The translations under genes and the position numbers were made by a program. Below, piece after piece: positions 8,006 to 16,004 of a DNA stretch of 64,000 nucleotides (position 1 is its first letter; each line of letters starts with the position of its first letter). Under the pieces are notes generated by a model that saw only the letters and a program-made list of their open reading frames with translations, searched no databases and was not told the origin of the DNA. Origin of the DNA: Bradyrhizobium elkanii USDA 76 (GTDB lineage Bacteria > Pseudomonadota > Alphaproteobacteria > Rhizobiales > Xanthobacteraceae); assembly GCF_023278185.1 (NCBI RefSeq), contig NZ_CP066356.1, positions 6,192,001-6,256,000 on the forward strand, written 5' to 3'.

Positions 8006-9520
8006 TTAAATAGCCTCGCCGGCCGCGCCCCCGCTTCGGCGCGCCAAATCAACGTTAACCTGCCGCCCGACCGTAACATGGGCGTCACGGTCGGAGCCGC
8101 CACCGGAGCCGCCCCTGCCCGAGCGGAAGGATTGCGACAGGCCTGCCCCGAGCAAGGCCGCGATTACAACAGCATAGCCGGTGATCTGGAGCGAGAAATC
8201 GATCATCGAATGGAGCGCGCCGGCGGCCGACGCGCAGAGCGCCGCGAGCGGCACGATCACGTCGCGGTGGCGGGTCCGCACGCCATGCGCGAGCACGCCG
8301 AACGCTGCGAGCAGCGCGATCATGGTGGCGCCGGCCATTAACATTCCGCCGTCGGACGCCAGTTCGAGCCAGCTGTTATGCGCCCGGTTCCAGGTCCCGC
8401 GCAGCGAGATGTCGTCGGTGCGATAGGCCGGATAGACCCATTCGAAGGTCCCGAAACCATCGCCGAGCCAAGGGTGGTCCCAGATCATCCGCAACGTTGC
8501 GCGATAGGTCGAGAACCGTCCCTCATCCGACAGGCCCATCGTGCTGAAGCGCGCGCCGACGCCGCCGCCGAGAAGCTGCAGCAGTGCCAGCGCGACCAGG
8601 CTGCCGACGCCGAGCGCCACGATCATGCCGTAGCGGCGCGGCACCCGGTTGCGAAAGAAGATCGCGGCGGCTGCGACCGCAGCGAGCAGCGAGATCCCGG
8701 CGCCGCCGCGCGAGCCGGTCAGAAACATCGCCAGCAGGCAGGTGAGCCAGCCGAACGCATGGCCGGCGAGCCGGCGCCGCGCCGGCATATCGAGGCGCGC
8801 GAGCAGCCGTGACAGGCTGGCGCGGCGCGACGGCCAATGCCGCTCGATCAGCTCGCAGCCGAACAACAGCCAGATCAGCGCACAGCAACCGTAATAGATG
8901 CCGGCAGTGTTGCGATTGACGAAGGGAGATGTCAGCCACGCCAGGTGCGCCTGCTTCTCGTGCAGCAGGTAGATCCGGGTGGGATCGATCGCAAAAGTGA
9001 CGATGCCGCAGATCGCATAGACCAGGCCCGCCGCGGCCACCGCCCGCAACAACCCGCGCGCCAGTCCGCGGTTGGCGCCGAGCACGACGCCGATGGCGAA
9101 GCTGAGCAGGCAAACGATCCCGACGCCGATCGAGTAGAACGGCTGACTGCGCGCGATCGACACGGCCGGCGGCAGCTCGGCAGGCAGCAATTTGCCGGCC
9201 TGTGCCCACAACGCGTTCGGCGCCACACCCGACCAGGGCCGAAGCGCCGACTGCTCGCGCAGCACCAGCATGGCAAGCGCCGTCAACAGCGCCGTCACGG
9301 CGAGGATCGCGAGCTGACTGCCGCGCAGGCGCATCGGCAACACCCCGAGCAGTGCAATCCCGAGCAGGATCGACCAGATCGCGGGAGCAACAGCACCGAT
9401 CGAGCCGAGCGGCAGCGGCGCCAGCGCGACGACGGCGCAGAACAGCCACGACGACCAGCGCACGGGCCACGGCAATGCCGTCGCCTCGCCCGAGCCGGAA
9501 GCTAGTCGCAAACGTGTCAT
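8006..9520 (-). CDS. O-antigen ligase/polymerase family membrane protein, 504 aa
   Basis: Polytopic membrane protein with about a dozen hydrophobic helices. The conserved Wzy_C features are present: FVNRNTAGIYYG (the F-x-N-x-N-x-G motif) near residue 200, MFLTGSRGGAGISLL, and the large-loop motif GDGFGTFEWVYPAYR followed by RAHNSWLELASDGG. These are hallmarks of lipid-linked oligosaccharide polymerases and ligases acting in the periplasm. It follows the export lipoprotein gene by 31 bp in the same operon and is the best candidate for the main EPS polymerase. The tail after the last helix is Gly/Arg-rich and hydrophilic. Confidence 0.92.
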   Translation of the reverse strand: MTRLRLASGSGEATALPWPVRWSSWLFCAVVALAPLPLGSIGAVAPAIWSILLGIALLGVLPMRLRGSQLAILAVTALLTALAMLVLREQSALRPWSGVAPNALWAQAGKLLPAELPPAVSIARSQPFYSIGVGIVCLLSFAIGVVLGANRGLARGLLRAVAAAGLVYAICGIVTFAIDPTRIYLLHEKQAHLAWLTSPFVNRNTAGIYYGCCALIWLLFGCELIERHWPSRRASLSRLLARLDMPARRRLAGHAFGWLTCLLAMFLTGSRGGAGISLLAAVAAAAIFFRNRVPRRYGMIVALGVGSLVALALLQLLGGGVGARFSTMGLSDEGRFSTYRATLRMIWDHPWLGDGFGTFEWVYPAYRTDDISLRGTWNRAHNSWLELASDGGMLMAGATMIALLAAFGVLAHGVRTRHRDVIVPLAALCASAAGALHSMIDFSLQITGYAVVIAALLGAGLSQSFRSGRGGSGGGSDRDAHVTVGRQVNVDLARRSGGAAGEAI

Positions 9521-9551
9521 GAAGCCGGCCGTGCCGGCTCACGCCCCAGTA

Positions 9552-10736
9552 TCAGGGCGCAAGCTTGATCGAATTACGAAGTAAGGTTGCGTTGTAGGCG
9601 GCCACGATCGGATCGTTCACCGTTGCGGTCACGAGGCGGATCTGCTGCATCACCTTGGCGTCCTCGACGGATGCCGCGTTCGACGCATAGAGCACGTCCT
9701 TGTTGCGCAACTGGAAACGCGTGGCCAGGAAATAGCCGGCCGGATCGCGGAAATTGATGTTGTAGACGACCGGAATGATCGGCCCTGAATATTTGCTGAC
9801 GTCGACGCCAAGCTTGGCGGCCACTTCCGGCAGTTCGCCGCGATAGACGAACACCGAGGCCGGATCGGCCGAGGAGTCGTTCAGGCCGCCCGCCTTGGCG
9901 ACCGCTTCGGCGAGCGAGATGCGCCAGGCTTCGAAATTGAACTGGCCCTGCGCGCCCGAAGCGCCGAAGGCGACGAAGGTCTGCGGCTCACGGTAGACAT
10001 AAATGGTGTCGCCGGGATGCGCGTAGATGTTGCTCTTGGGCTCGTAGACCAGCTGGCCGAACGGCACAGTGGTGCGCTTGCCGTCACGCTCCAGCATCAC
10101 CCAGGTATCAAAGCCCTGCCCTTTCGGGCCGCCGGCGCGCGTGATGGCGTCGAGCACGTGCTCACCCGCGGCGTTGGCGGGGAAGCGGTTCGGCGAATTG
10201 ACCTCGCCGAGCACGGAGATCAGCGATGTGCGCTGCTCGATCAGGGCGACCACCGCCTGCGGCTCGATCGCGCGGTTCTTCAGCGCATCGACGATCGAGC
10301 GCTGCACTTCGGTCGGCGTGCGGCTCTTGGCGCGGATCGCGCCGGCATAGGGCACCGAGATGTTGCCGTCGGTATCGACGTTCTGGTTGGGCAGCGTGAT
10401 GTAGTTTCCGGGACGCACGCCGGCCTCGACCGGAATGAACAGACCGCCGGCGGCGGCCTCGAAGATCGTGACGCTGACGACGTCGCCGATGCCGAAACGG
10501 ATGTCCTTCGGCGGCGGGCCCTGGATGCCGCCGGCAAGTTGCGGCGCGAATGACGCCAGCACGTTCTCGATCTGCGGTGTGATCTTGACCATCGCATAGG
10601 GCAGGCTTTCAGGATCGCGCTGCCCGGCCACGACATCGGAGCTCGTCGGACCGTTGGTCGGCATGTAATGGCAACCGCTGACCCAACAGGCGGACGCAAG
10701 TAATAACATTACCCGAATGAAAATCGTACGCGACAT
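9552..10736 (-). CDS. outer-membrane polysaccharide export lipoprotein (Wza/OPX), 394 aa
   Basis: The N-terminus is a lipoprotein signal with a lipobox ending VSGC at Cys22. Residues about 75-165 form the Poly_export domain (FGIGDVVSVTIFEAA, ITLPNQNVDTDGNISVPYAG), followed by SLBB-type repeats (ISVLGEVNSPNRFPA, TFVAFGASGAQGQFNF). This architecture forms the octameric outer-membrane exit channel that works with the Wzc-type co-polymerase encoded further down the same operon. Length is normal for the family. It is the first gene of the minus-strand EPS operon, divergent from the plus-strand group. Confidence 0.94.
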   Translation of the reverse strand: MSRTIFIRVMLLLASACWVSGCHYMPTNGPTSSDVVAGQRDPESLPYAMVKITPQIENVLASFAPQLAGGIQGPPPKDIRFGIGDVVSVTIFEAAAGGLFIPVEAGVRPGNYITLPNQNVDTDGNISVPYAGAIRAKSRTPTEVQRSIVDALKNRAIEPQAVVALIEQRTSLISVLGEVNSPNRFPANAAGEHVLDAITRAGGPKGQGFDTWVMLERDGKRTTVPFGQLVYEPKSNIYAHPGDTIYVYREPQTFVAFGASGAQGQFNFEAWRISLAEAVAKAGGLNDSSADPASVFVYRGELPEVAAKLGVDVSKYSGPIIPVVYNINFRDPAGYFLATRFQLRNKDVLYASNAASVEDAKVMQQIRLVTATVNDPIVAAYNATLLRNSIKLAP

Positions 10737-10961
10737 TTAAATACTCCGGCCGTGCCGTAACACGCCGACTATCATAATCACAAGGTTTCGCGATATATTG
10801 CGATGCAATTGATAAATAATGTTAGCGAGGTGAGGCAAATCGGCGACACCGGCGCACCGCTGTGAGACAAAGCCCCGCGCGCCGTCACTCCGGCTTTGAT
10901 TTCGTCCGATGTTCCCGTTATCTGTGAATGAGATGGTTTAAGTTAACCGATTGAGGGTTCG
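10737..10961. promoter_or_regulatory. divergent intergenic region of the EPS locus
   Basis: This 225-bp gap lies between the divergently read export lipoprotein gene and the small Cys-rich gene, so it must hold the promoters of both groups. It is markedly AT-richer than its surroundings, with ATTGATAAATAATGTTAGCG around 10808-10827 and a GTTAAC near 10938. No convincing -35/-10 pair can be fixed by eye. Confidence 0.5.
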
Positions 10962-11270
10962 ATGGCCCGCATGAAGTCACTGGCGATCGCGTTGGGAATG
11001 GTCGCCTTGCCGCTGCCAGGCCCCCTCGGTGGCTCCGGCGTTTTTGCCGCAGAACTAAGCGTTTCTCCTGCGCCGCGCGCCGTGCAACGGGTCGGCGGCA
11101 ACTGTCAGCGGCTGCAATATTGTCGTGGCGACGTCTGCCAGTGGAAACGGGTTTGCTGGCACGGCTGTCCCGATCGCTACTCTTGCGCGCCGCTCTACGG
11201 CGCCTATGGACCGTATGGCGGCCGCGATTATTGGGCGGCCTATAGTTACGGTGATCTGCGCCCGTTCTGA
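10962..11270 (+). CDS. small secreted Cys-rich protein, 102 aa
   Basis: A basic N-terminus and hydrophobic core end in SGVFAAE, a likely signal-peptidase I site. The mature part of about 70 residues has six cysteines (NCQ, YCR, VCQ, VCW, GCP, SCA), an even number that suits three disulfides, and then a Tyr/Gly-rich tail. The start at 10962 has GAGGG a few bases upstream; ATG 10971 is the alternative. It is the first gene of the plus-strand EPS group and is followed directly by a 16-bp perfect palindrome. No function is known to me. Confidence 0.65.
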   Translation: MARMKSLAIALGMVALPLPGPLGGSGVFAAELSVSPAPRAVQRVGGNCQRLQYCRGDVCQWKRVCWHGCPDRYSCAPLYGAYGPYGGRDYWAAYSYGDLRPF

Positions 11271-11271
11271 A

Positions 11272-11287
11272 TGTTAATCGATTAACA
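11272..11287. promoter_or_regulatory. perfect 16-bp palindrome TGTTAATCGATTAACA
   Basis: The palindrome begins 2 bp after the stop codon at 11270 and is perfect over all 16 bases. It is AT-rich in a GC-rich genome. Its half-site TGTTAA also appears in the inverted repeat at 15916-15931 ahead of the sugar-transferase gene. A dimeric regulator site is the simplest reading; a terminator is unlikely because the stem is weak and there is no T-run. Confidence 0.45.
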
Positions 11288-11375
11288 AACCCACTGGTCA
11301 TTCGAGCGTCGACCGGCGTCACGCCGGCCGCTTGCGGCGTGCGGGTTAACCCCGGCTTAGGCCCGGCCCGGTACC

Positions 11376-11660
11376 ATGCGGGCGCAGGGTTTGGTTATGT
11401 TATTTGTTTTTCTTGGCAATTTGATCGGCGGAACCGTTCTCGGGCTGCGCCAGCACTGTCTGGTGCTGGCGCCGGTGGCGCTCGCAGAGCTCGCGCTGCT
11501 GGCCGCCATCGGGGTCGCGCGCCTGTCGTGGTCGGAAACCGCGCTGCTCATGATCATCGCGATCGTAGCGCTGCAAGTCGGTTATCTGGCAGGCACCTTC
11601 GCGCCGCCGTTCCGGTCTCGTACCTCGACACCGCGTCTCGCCCTGCGCCGTTCGCAATAG
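11376..11660 (+). CDS. small integral membrane protein, 94 aa
   Basis: Three hydrophobic segments can be seen (MLFVFLGNLIGGTVLGL, LVLAPVALAELALLAAIGVA, ALLMIIAIVALQVGYLAG) followed by a short basic tail. An internal ATG at 11397 would remove six residues. No family is recognised. It sits between the secreted Cys-rich gene and the Wzy-like gene, in the same direction, and its hydrophobic composition is consistent over the whole frame, which argues for a real gene. The opposite-strand frames here are Arg/Gln-rich shadows. Confidence 0.5.
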   Translation: MRAQGLVMLFVFLGNLIGGTVLGLRQHCLVLAPVALAELALLAAIGVARLSWSETALLMIIAIVALQVGYLAGTFAPPFRSRTSTPRLALRRSQ

Positions 11661-11700
11661 CAGGGCATCTCACTGCCCCCTTTGGCGCGGCCGATTTCCG

Positions 11701-13053
11701 TTGACCTCGCGGCAAGCCCGGGGCATCCCGCTGTCTTGCGTCTCATCCTCCGCAGGACCTCCCCCTCCCGTGTGGAACGTCACGGCCTTCATCTGCATCT
11801 TGATCGGGGCGTCGATTCCGCTGGGTCTCATCGACGCATCGCTCGCAACTGGTCCCGTCGGCGCGGCGACGTCGCTCGGGCTGCTCGCAAGCCTCGTGGC
11901 GATCCGTCCAGGTGAGCTGTCCTTCCTGAGGTCGGTCGCCGGTCCCGCTGTTGCGGCGGCGCTTCTGCCGATGCTCTGGATCGTCCTGCAGATGCTGCCA
12001 CTGGCGGCCTTGGCGCATCCGGTGTGGAAGTTCGCCGGCGAAACACTGGGAGCACAGCTCAGCGGCAGCATCACGATCGACACCGGCGCAAGCCTCGGCA
12101 CGCTGCTGATCTGGCTGTCACTCGTGTCGGTCATGATCACCGCCGCCGCGATCGCGATCGACGCCCGCCGCGCCGATGTGCTGGCCCGCACCATTGCAGC
12201 AACGGCGGCCGTCGCGGCCCTGATCCTGCTGCTATCAAGCGATCCGATCAAAGTCTGGCCTGGCGCTGCGCGCGATGAGACGGCAAGCGGATTCCTGGTC
12301 GTCGCTCTCGTTGGCGTTCCGCTCAGCCTTGCGCGCGCGCTCGACGTCGGCGGACACGCTGACGGCCGCACCGCAGCCCAATTGACACGGCTGCGCTGGC
12401 TGCTCGCCGCCGGCGCGCTGTTCTGCGCCGCCAGCGCCTGCTGGTACGTGGGGCGCGGCGCCGCGATCGCACTCGCCGCGGGCATCGCCCTTGTCCTGAT
12501 GACCTTCGCCGCGCGGAAACTTCATTTGCACCGCTGGAGCAGCGCTGCCGCTGCGGCGGCGATCGCGCTGATCGCCCTGGCGACGGCGATCGCCAATCGC
12601 CATCCCGACGTGCCGCTTGCGGTCGCCTTTGTTCATGCACCGTCCGAGTTCGTGCAATCGACCCACAATCTGCTCGCCGACCTGCCCGCGCTCGGCAGCG
12701 GCGCCGGCACCACAGCAACGCTGGCGTCGACCTATATGGACTGGCAGGGCGCCTCCACGCGGCCGGTGGTTGTGACCAGCACGGCGGCCTTGATCGCCCA
12801 GTTCGGTTCCGCCATGTTCTGGACTTCAGTCGCGGCTATCATCGTCGGCATCGCAGCGTTCACGGCCGGTGCGCGCAATCGCGGCCGCGACTGGTCCTAC
12901 CCTGCATCGGCCGCAGCCGTCCTGCTGACGCTGCTGCTGGCTGGCTTCACCTTGCCGGAATTGCCGGCGCTGCCCGGAGTGATCGTGTTGGGAGCCGTGA
13001 TCGGAACAGGACTGGCACAGCGGATCAGCCGTTCACGGTTGCAGGCGGGCTAG
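11701..13053 (+). CDS. divergent O-antigen polymerase-like membrane protein, 450 aa
   Basis: Ten or more hydrophobic helices are spaced as in the Wzy/ligase superfamily. The first loop (LAHPVWKFAGETLG, SITIDTGASLGTLLIWLS) has the layout of the first periplasmic loop of O-antigen ligases, and the later loop STHNLLADLPALGSGAGTT stands where the GxGxGTF block is expected, but the HKN/NRN motif is missing. It may be a degenerate polymerase or a partner subunit. The first available start is a TTG at 11701; a GTG at 11770 would remove a polar N-terminus. It ends 7 bp before the phosphatase gene. Confidence 0.65.
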   Translation: MTSRQARGIPLSCVSSSAGPPPPVWNVTAFICILIGASIPLGLIDASLATGPVGAATSLGLLASLVAIRPGELSFLRSVAGPAVAAALLPMLWIVLQMLPLAALAHPVWKFAGETLGAQLSGSITIDTGASLGTLLIWLSLVSVMITAAAIAIDARRADVLARTIAATAAVAALILLLSSDPIKVWPGAARDETASGFLVVALVGVPLSLARALDVGGHADGRTAAQLTRLRWLLAAGALFCAASACWYVGRGAAIALAAGIALVLMTFAARKLHLHRWSSAAAAAAIALIALATAIANRHPDVPLAVAFVHAPSEFVQSTHNLLADLPALGSGAGTTATLASTYMDWQGASTRPVVVTSTAALIAQFGSAMFWTSVAAIIVGIAAFTAGARNRGRDWSYPASAAAVLLTLLLAGFTLPELPALPGVIVLGAVIGTGLAQRISRSRLQAG

Positions 13054-13060
13054 ACGCCAG

Positions 13061-13837
13061 ATGCGCCGCTTCCTCCAGCGTCTTGTCGGCCATGCCGGCG
13101 ATCTCGAACATGAGGGCGACGAGACCTGCATCTACGCCGTCGGCGATATCCACGGTCACGCCGATCTGCTGCACGAGATCTGCGCCCGCATCGATGCCGA
13201 TATCCGGCGGTTCCGGCCGGCGCGACCGATCCAGGTCTTCCTCGGCGACTATATCGATCGCGGACCGGATTCGCGCGATGTCATCGCCATGCTCGATCAA
13301 CGCCGACGCACCCGCAGCATGGTCTGCCTGCTCGGCAATCACGAGGCCTGCCTGCTGGAGTTTCTCGTCAATCCCGACATGCTCGCGCAATGGCGGCAGT
13401 TCGGCAGCTTGCAAACGCTGATGTCCTACGGATTGACGCCCTCGCCCAATCCCGACGCCTCCGAACGAAGGGCGCTCGCCCGGCAATTGATCCGCCAGAT
13501 GCCGCCGGCCCATCTCGCCTTCCTGCGCTCGCTGCCGCTCTGTTATGTGCACAAACGCTACTTCTTCGTCCATGCCGGCGTCAGGCCCGGCATCGCGCTC
13601 AACCAGCAGCGCAAGGAGGATCTGCTCTGGATCCGCGACGACTTCCTGATGTCGGAAGATGATTTCGGCAAGGTCGTGGTCCACGGCCATACGCCGGTGC
13701 ATGAGGCCGAGCTGCTGCGCAACCGCATCAATGTCGACACCGGCGCCTATGCGACCGGCCGCCTGACCTGCGTCAAGCTCGAAGGAGCACGGCGAACCCT
13801 CCTGATGACCGGCAACCGGGCCGCGCGCCATGGCTAA
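13061..13837 (+). CDS. PPP-family metallophosphoesterase (Ser/Thr or dual-specificity), 258 aa
   Basis: All PPP signature motifs are present: GDIHGH (about residues 28-33), GDYIDRGPDS (about 63-72), GNHE (about 93-96), then FVHAGVRPG and VVHGHTPV toward the C-terminus. These residues bind the two catalytic metals. The family hydrolyses phosphoproteins and sometimes dinucleotide polyphosphates. The genes on either side belong to the EPS group; it overlaps the next gene by 8 bp. Because the locus has a BY-kinase but no Wzb-type phosphatase, dephosphorylation of the kinase tail is an attractive but untested role. Confidence 0.9.
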   Translation: MRRFLQRLVGHAGDLEHEGDETCIYAVGDIHGHADLLHEICARIDADIRRFRPARPIQVFLGDYIDRGPDSRDVIAMLDQRRRTRSMVCLLGNHEACLLEFLVNPDMLAQWRQFGSLQTLMSYGLTPSPNPDASERRALARQLIRQMPPAHLAFLRSLPLCYVHKRYFFVHAGVRPGIALNQQRKEDLLWIRDDFLMSEDDFGKVVVHGHTPVHEAELLRNRINVDTGAYATGRLTCVKLEGARRTLLMTGNRAARHG

Positions 13838-14438
13838 GACGATGGCCAACACGATGGCTGATGCGATCGGCCGGAATGCGAGGCACCTCTCGCGGGCCTT
13901 CGTGCCGGCCGCCGCTGCGATCGGCGCGGCGACGCTGGCCTTGTCGGCGTGGTGGCTTGCCGCCGATGCATTGCGCGGCAAACCGGCGATCGCCGCAGAG
14001 GTCGGCCTGGTCAGAGGCGAGCTGTGGCTGCGCAACGGCTGGAGCGAATTGCAGACGTCGCCGGAGGCCGCCGAAGCCGCGTTCACGCGTGCGCTTCGGC
14101 TCTCGCCGATGGACGCCGGCGCCTGGTTCGGCCTCGCCTCGGCAACGGGACGGTTCGACTGGCTGAACCCGACCGCGTCGAAGGCGCTGAAGATGTCCTA
14201 CTACACCGGCTTCAACCGCAGCGACCTGATCGCGCCGCGCCTGATCCTGCTGGCGCAGGTCGACACCACGCGCGACGTCGAATTGATCGATCTGCTGCAG
14301 CGGCAGATCCGCCTGATCCTCACCCGCGCGCCGGAGCTGAAGGGCGCGATCGGGCAGGCCTATCGCGTGGCTGGCGACGCCAACCGGCGCATCATCGAGG
14401 CGGAATTCAAGGACGCCAACCAGAGCATTCCGGAGTAA
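13830..14438 (+). CDS. TPR-like membrane-anchored protein of the EPS locus, 202 aa
   Basis: The N-terminus reads MAKT-MANT-MADA, a threefold near-repeat of 12 bases that offers three in-frame ATG starts (13830, 13842, 13854). A single hydrophobic segment near residues 25-48 is followed by a helical domain with a TPR-like unit (AAFTRALRLSPMDAGAWFGL). The order of motifs, including LKMSYYTGFNRSD, parallels the protein at 4056-4898, suggesting common ancestry. It overlaps the phosphatase gene by 8 bp and ends 28 bp from the convergent sugar-transferase gene. Probably an inner-membrane protein with a periplasmic helical domain. Confidence 0.75.
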   Translation: MAKTMANTMADAIGRNARHLSRAFVPAAAAIGAATLALSAWWLAADALRGKPAIAAEVGLVRGELWLRNGWSELQTSPEAAEAAFTRALRLSPMDAGAWFGLASATGRFDWLNPTASKALKMSYYTGFNRSDLIAPRLILLAQVDTTRDVELIDLLQRQIRLILTRAPELKGAIGQAYRVAGDANRRIIEAEFKDANQSIPE

Positions 14439-14466
14439 GGCGCGCCTGGCGCCGGATGCCCAGCCG

Positions 14467-15909
14467 TCAGATACCTTTGTGACGCAGCACCGCACCGACC
14501 GTGCGCAGCAGGATGCGCAGGTCGAGCACGAAGCTCCAGCTCTTGATGTAGATGAGGTCGTGCGCCACGCGCAGTTGCATGTCCTCGATCGCCGGCGTCG
14601 CACCGCGCAGCCCCTGCACCTGCGCGAGACCGGTGATGCCGGGCTTGACGTGCTGGCGCTGCGCATAGCTCGCGATCAGCTTCGAATATTTATCGTCATG
14701 CGCCAGTGCGTGCGGCCGCGGCCCGACCAGCGACATGTCGCCGCGCAATACGTTCACCAGCTGCGGCAGCTCGTCAATGCTGCGGCGGCGCAGCGTCGTG
14801 CCGATCCCGGTCAGCCGCGGATCGTTCTGGCGGGCCTGCGTGATGACATCGCCATCCTCGAGCACGTGCATCGAGCGGAATTTGAGGATGGTGAATTGCT
14901 TGCCGTCGAAGCCGTTGCGGCGCTGCCGAAACAGGACCGGCCCCCTGGAGTCGAGCTTGATCGCAATCGCCGTTCCGATCAGCAGCGGCGCGAACAGCAC
15001 CAGGAGGCCGCTGGATGCCACGATGTCGAACAGCCGCTTGCCGGCGCGCTCGAGCGAAGTAAGCGGCGAGCGCTGCATTTCCAGCGTCGGGATCGGGCCG
15101 GTCGCCACCATCCGCAGCGCCAGGAATCGTTCCGCGGTCCGGTCTGGCAGCAGCCGCACCGGCAGCGGCGATGCCCGCAGCTGATCGCACACGAACTGGA
15201 TGCGCGGCTCTTGCTGCCAGGGCATGGCCAGGATGATCTCGTCGGCGCCGCTCTCGCGGGCTGCACGAATGGCTGACGCGACGGCGGCCCGGTCGCCGGC
15301 GTCGTCAGACGATCCGGAGAGCTGGACCCGTCGCACCTCGCTGAGGCCGAAATCGCGCAGCAGGCTCGCTTGCCGCACCCGGGACAATTCGTCCGCCATC
15401 CCGACCACGACCGCGCGGCGCGTGGCCAACATGCCGCGGTCGATCGCGCGTTGCAGCGGCGCCTGCAGCAGCATCCGTCCGGTGACCAGCCCGAGGCCGC
15501 CGATCAGGCCAAATGACATCACCGATCCGCGCGAGACGCCGGAACCCACCTTCAAGAGGAAGATAATCAGGGTCATCAGCAGAACGACCAGCAGCCAGCC
15601 GCCGAGCAGGCTGCTCCAGCGCCGGTCGAGACCGGCCAGCACCTGCGCATTGTAGAGGCCCTGCGACTTCGCCACGAACATGTGAAGGATGGCGGCGAGG
15701 ACCCCGATCCCTAGAAAACCCTCGAAGCTGTTGCTATAAACCGTGTGGTAGTAAAAGAGGTGATAGGCCGCGCCGCCGACGATGCTGGACAGCACGACGA
15801 TTATCATCTCGAACGCGACGGCAAACGCCTCGAGGGAGGCGAAAGCGAACGAGAAGGCGCCGAAGTTAACCGGTACCTTCGCCAATCGAGCGTCCGAAAG
15901 GTCGGTCAT
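14467..15909 (-). CDS. undecaprenyl-phosphate sugar phosphotransferase (priming glycosyltransferase), 480 aa
   Basis: The N-terminal half has four or five transmembrane helices and a Rossmann-like soluble region (ATRRAVVVGMADE). The C-terminal half is the polyprenyl phosphoglycosyltransferase domain: KRLFDIVASSGLLVLFAPLL membrane re-entrant helix, FRQRRNGFDGKQFTILKFRS, the R-SIDELPQLVNVLRGDMSLVG block, and PGITGLAQV. It transfers the first sugar-1-phosphate to undecaprenyl phosphate and so begins each EPS repeat unit (ExoY/WbaP class). Length matches the long, two-domain form rather than the 230-residue ExoY. It is convergent with the preceding gene and preceded by an inverted repeat. Confidence 0.93.
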   Translation of the reverse strand: MTDLSDARLAKVPVNFGAFSFAFASLEAFAVAFEMIIVVLSSIVGGAAYHLFYYHTVYSNSFEGFLGIGVLAAILHMFVAKSQGLYNAQVLAGLDRRWSSLLGGWLLVVLLMTLIIFLLKVGSGVSRGSVMSFGLIGGLGLVTGRMLLQAPLQRAIDRGMLATRRAVVVGMADELSRVRQASLLRDFGLSEVRRVQLSGSSDDAGDRAAVASAIRAARESGADEIILAMPWQQEPRIQFVCDQLRASPLPVRLLPDRTAERFLALRMVATGPIPTLEMQRSPLTSLERAGKRLFDIVASSGLLVLFAPLLIGTAIAIKLDSRGPVLFRQRRNGFDGKQFTILKFRSMHVLEDGDVITQARQNDPRLTGIGTTLRRRSIDELPQLVNVLRGDMSLVGPRPHALAHDDKYSKLIASYAQRQHVKPGITGLAQVQGLRGATPAIEDMQLRVAHDLIYIKSWSFVLDLRILLRTVGAVLRHKGI

Positions 15910-15915
15910 CGGGAA

Positions 15916-15931
15916 TTAACATTCGTGTTAA
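15916..15931 (-). promoter_or_regulatory. TTAACA-N4-TGTTAA inverted repeat before the priming transferase
   Basis: Six-base arms with a 4-base spacer end 7 bp upstream of the ATG at 15909, overlapping the likely ribosome-binding or 5' leader region. The half-sites are those of the 16-bp palindrome at 11272-11287, although in the opposite relative orientation. Confidence 0.4.
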
Positions 15932-16004
15932 CAATTCATATGTGTATTATCAGGCGAGTCGTGAGCTCGCAAGACCTGCTGCGGATATCGGATAGAGAGC
16001 GCGC

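Noticed and set aside
11670..12485. Minus-strand frame of 271 codons in the EPS locus
   Set aside because: Ala/Ser/Thr-rich product with no membrane or domain pattern; the plus-strand frame has regular transmembrane helices.
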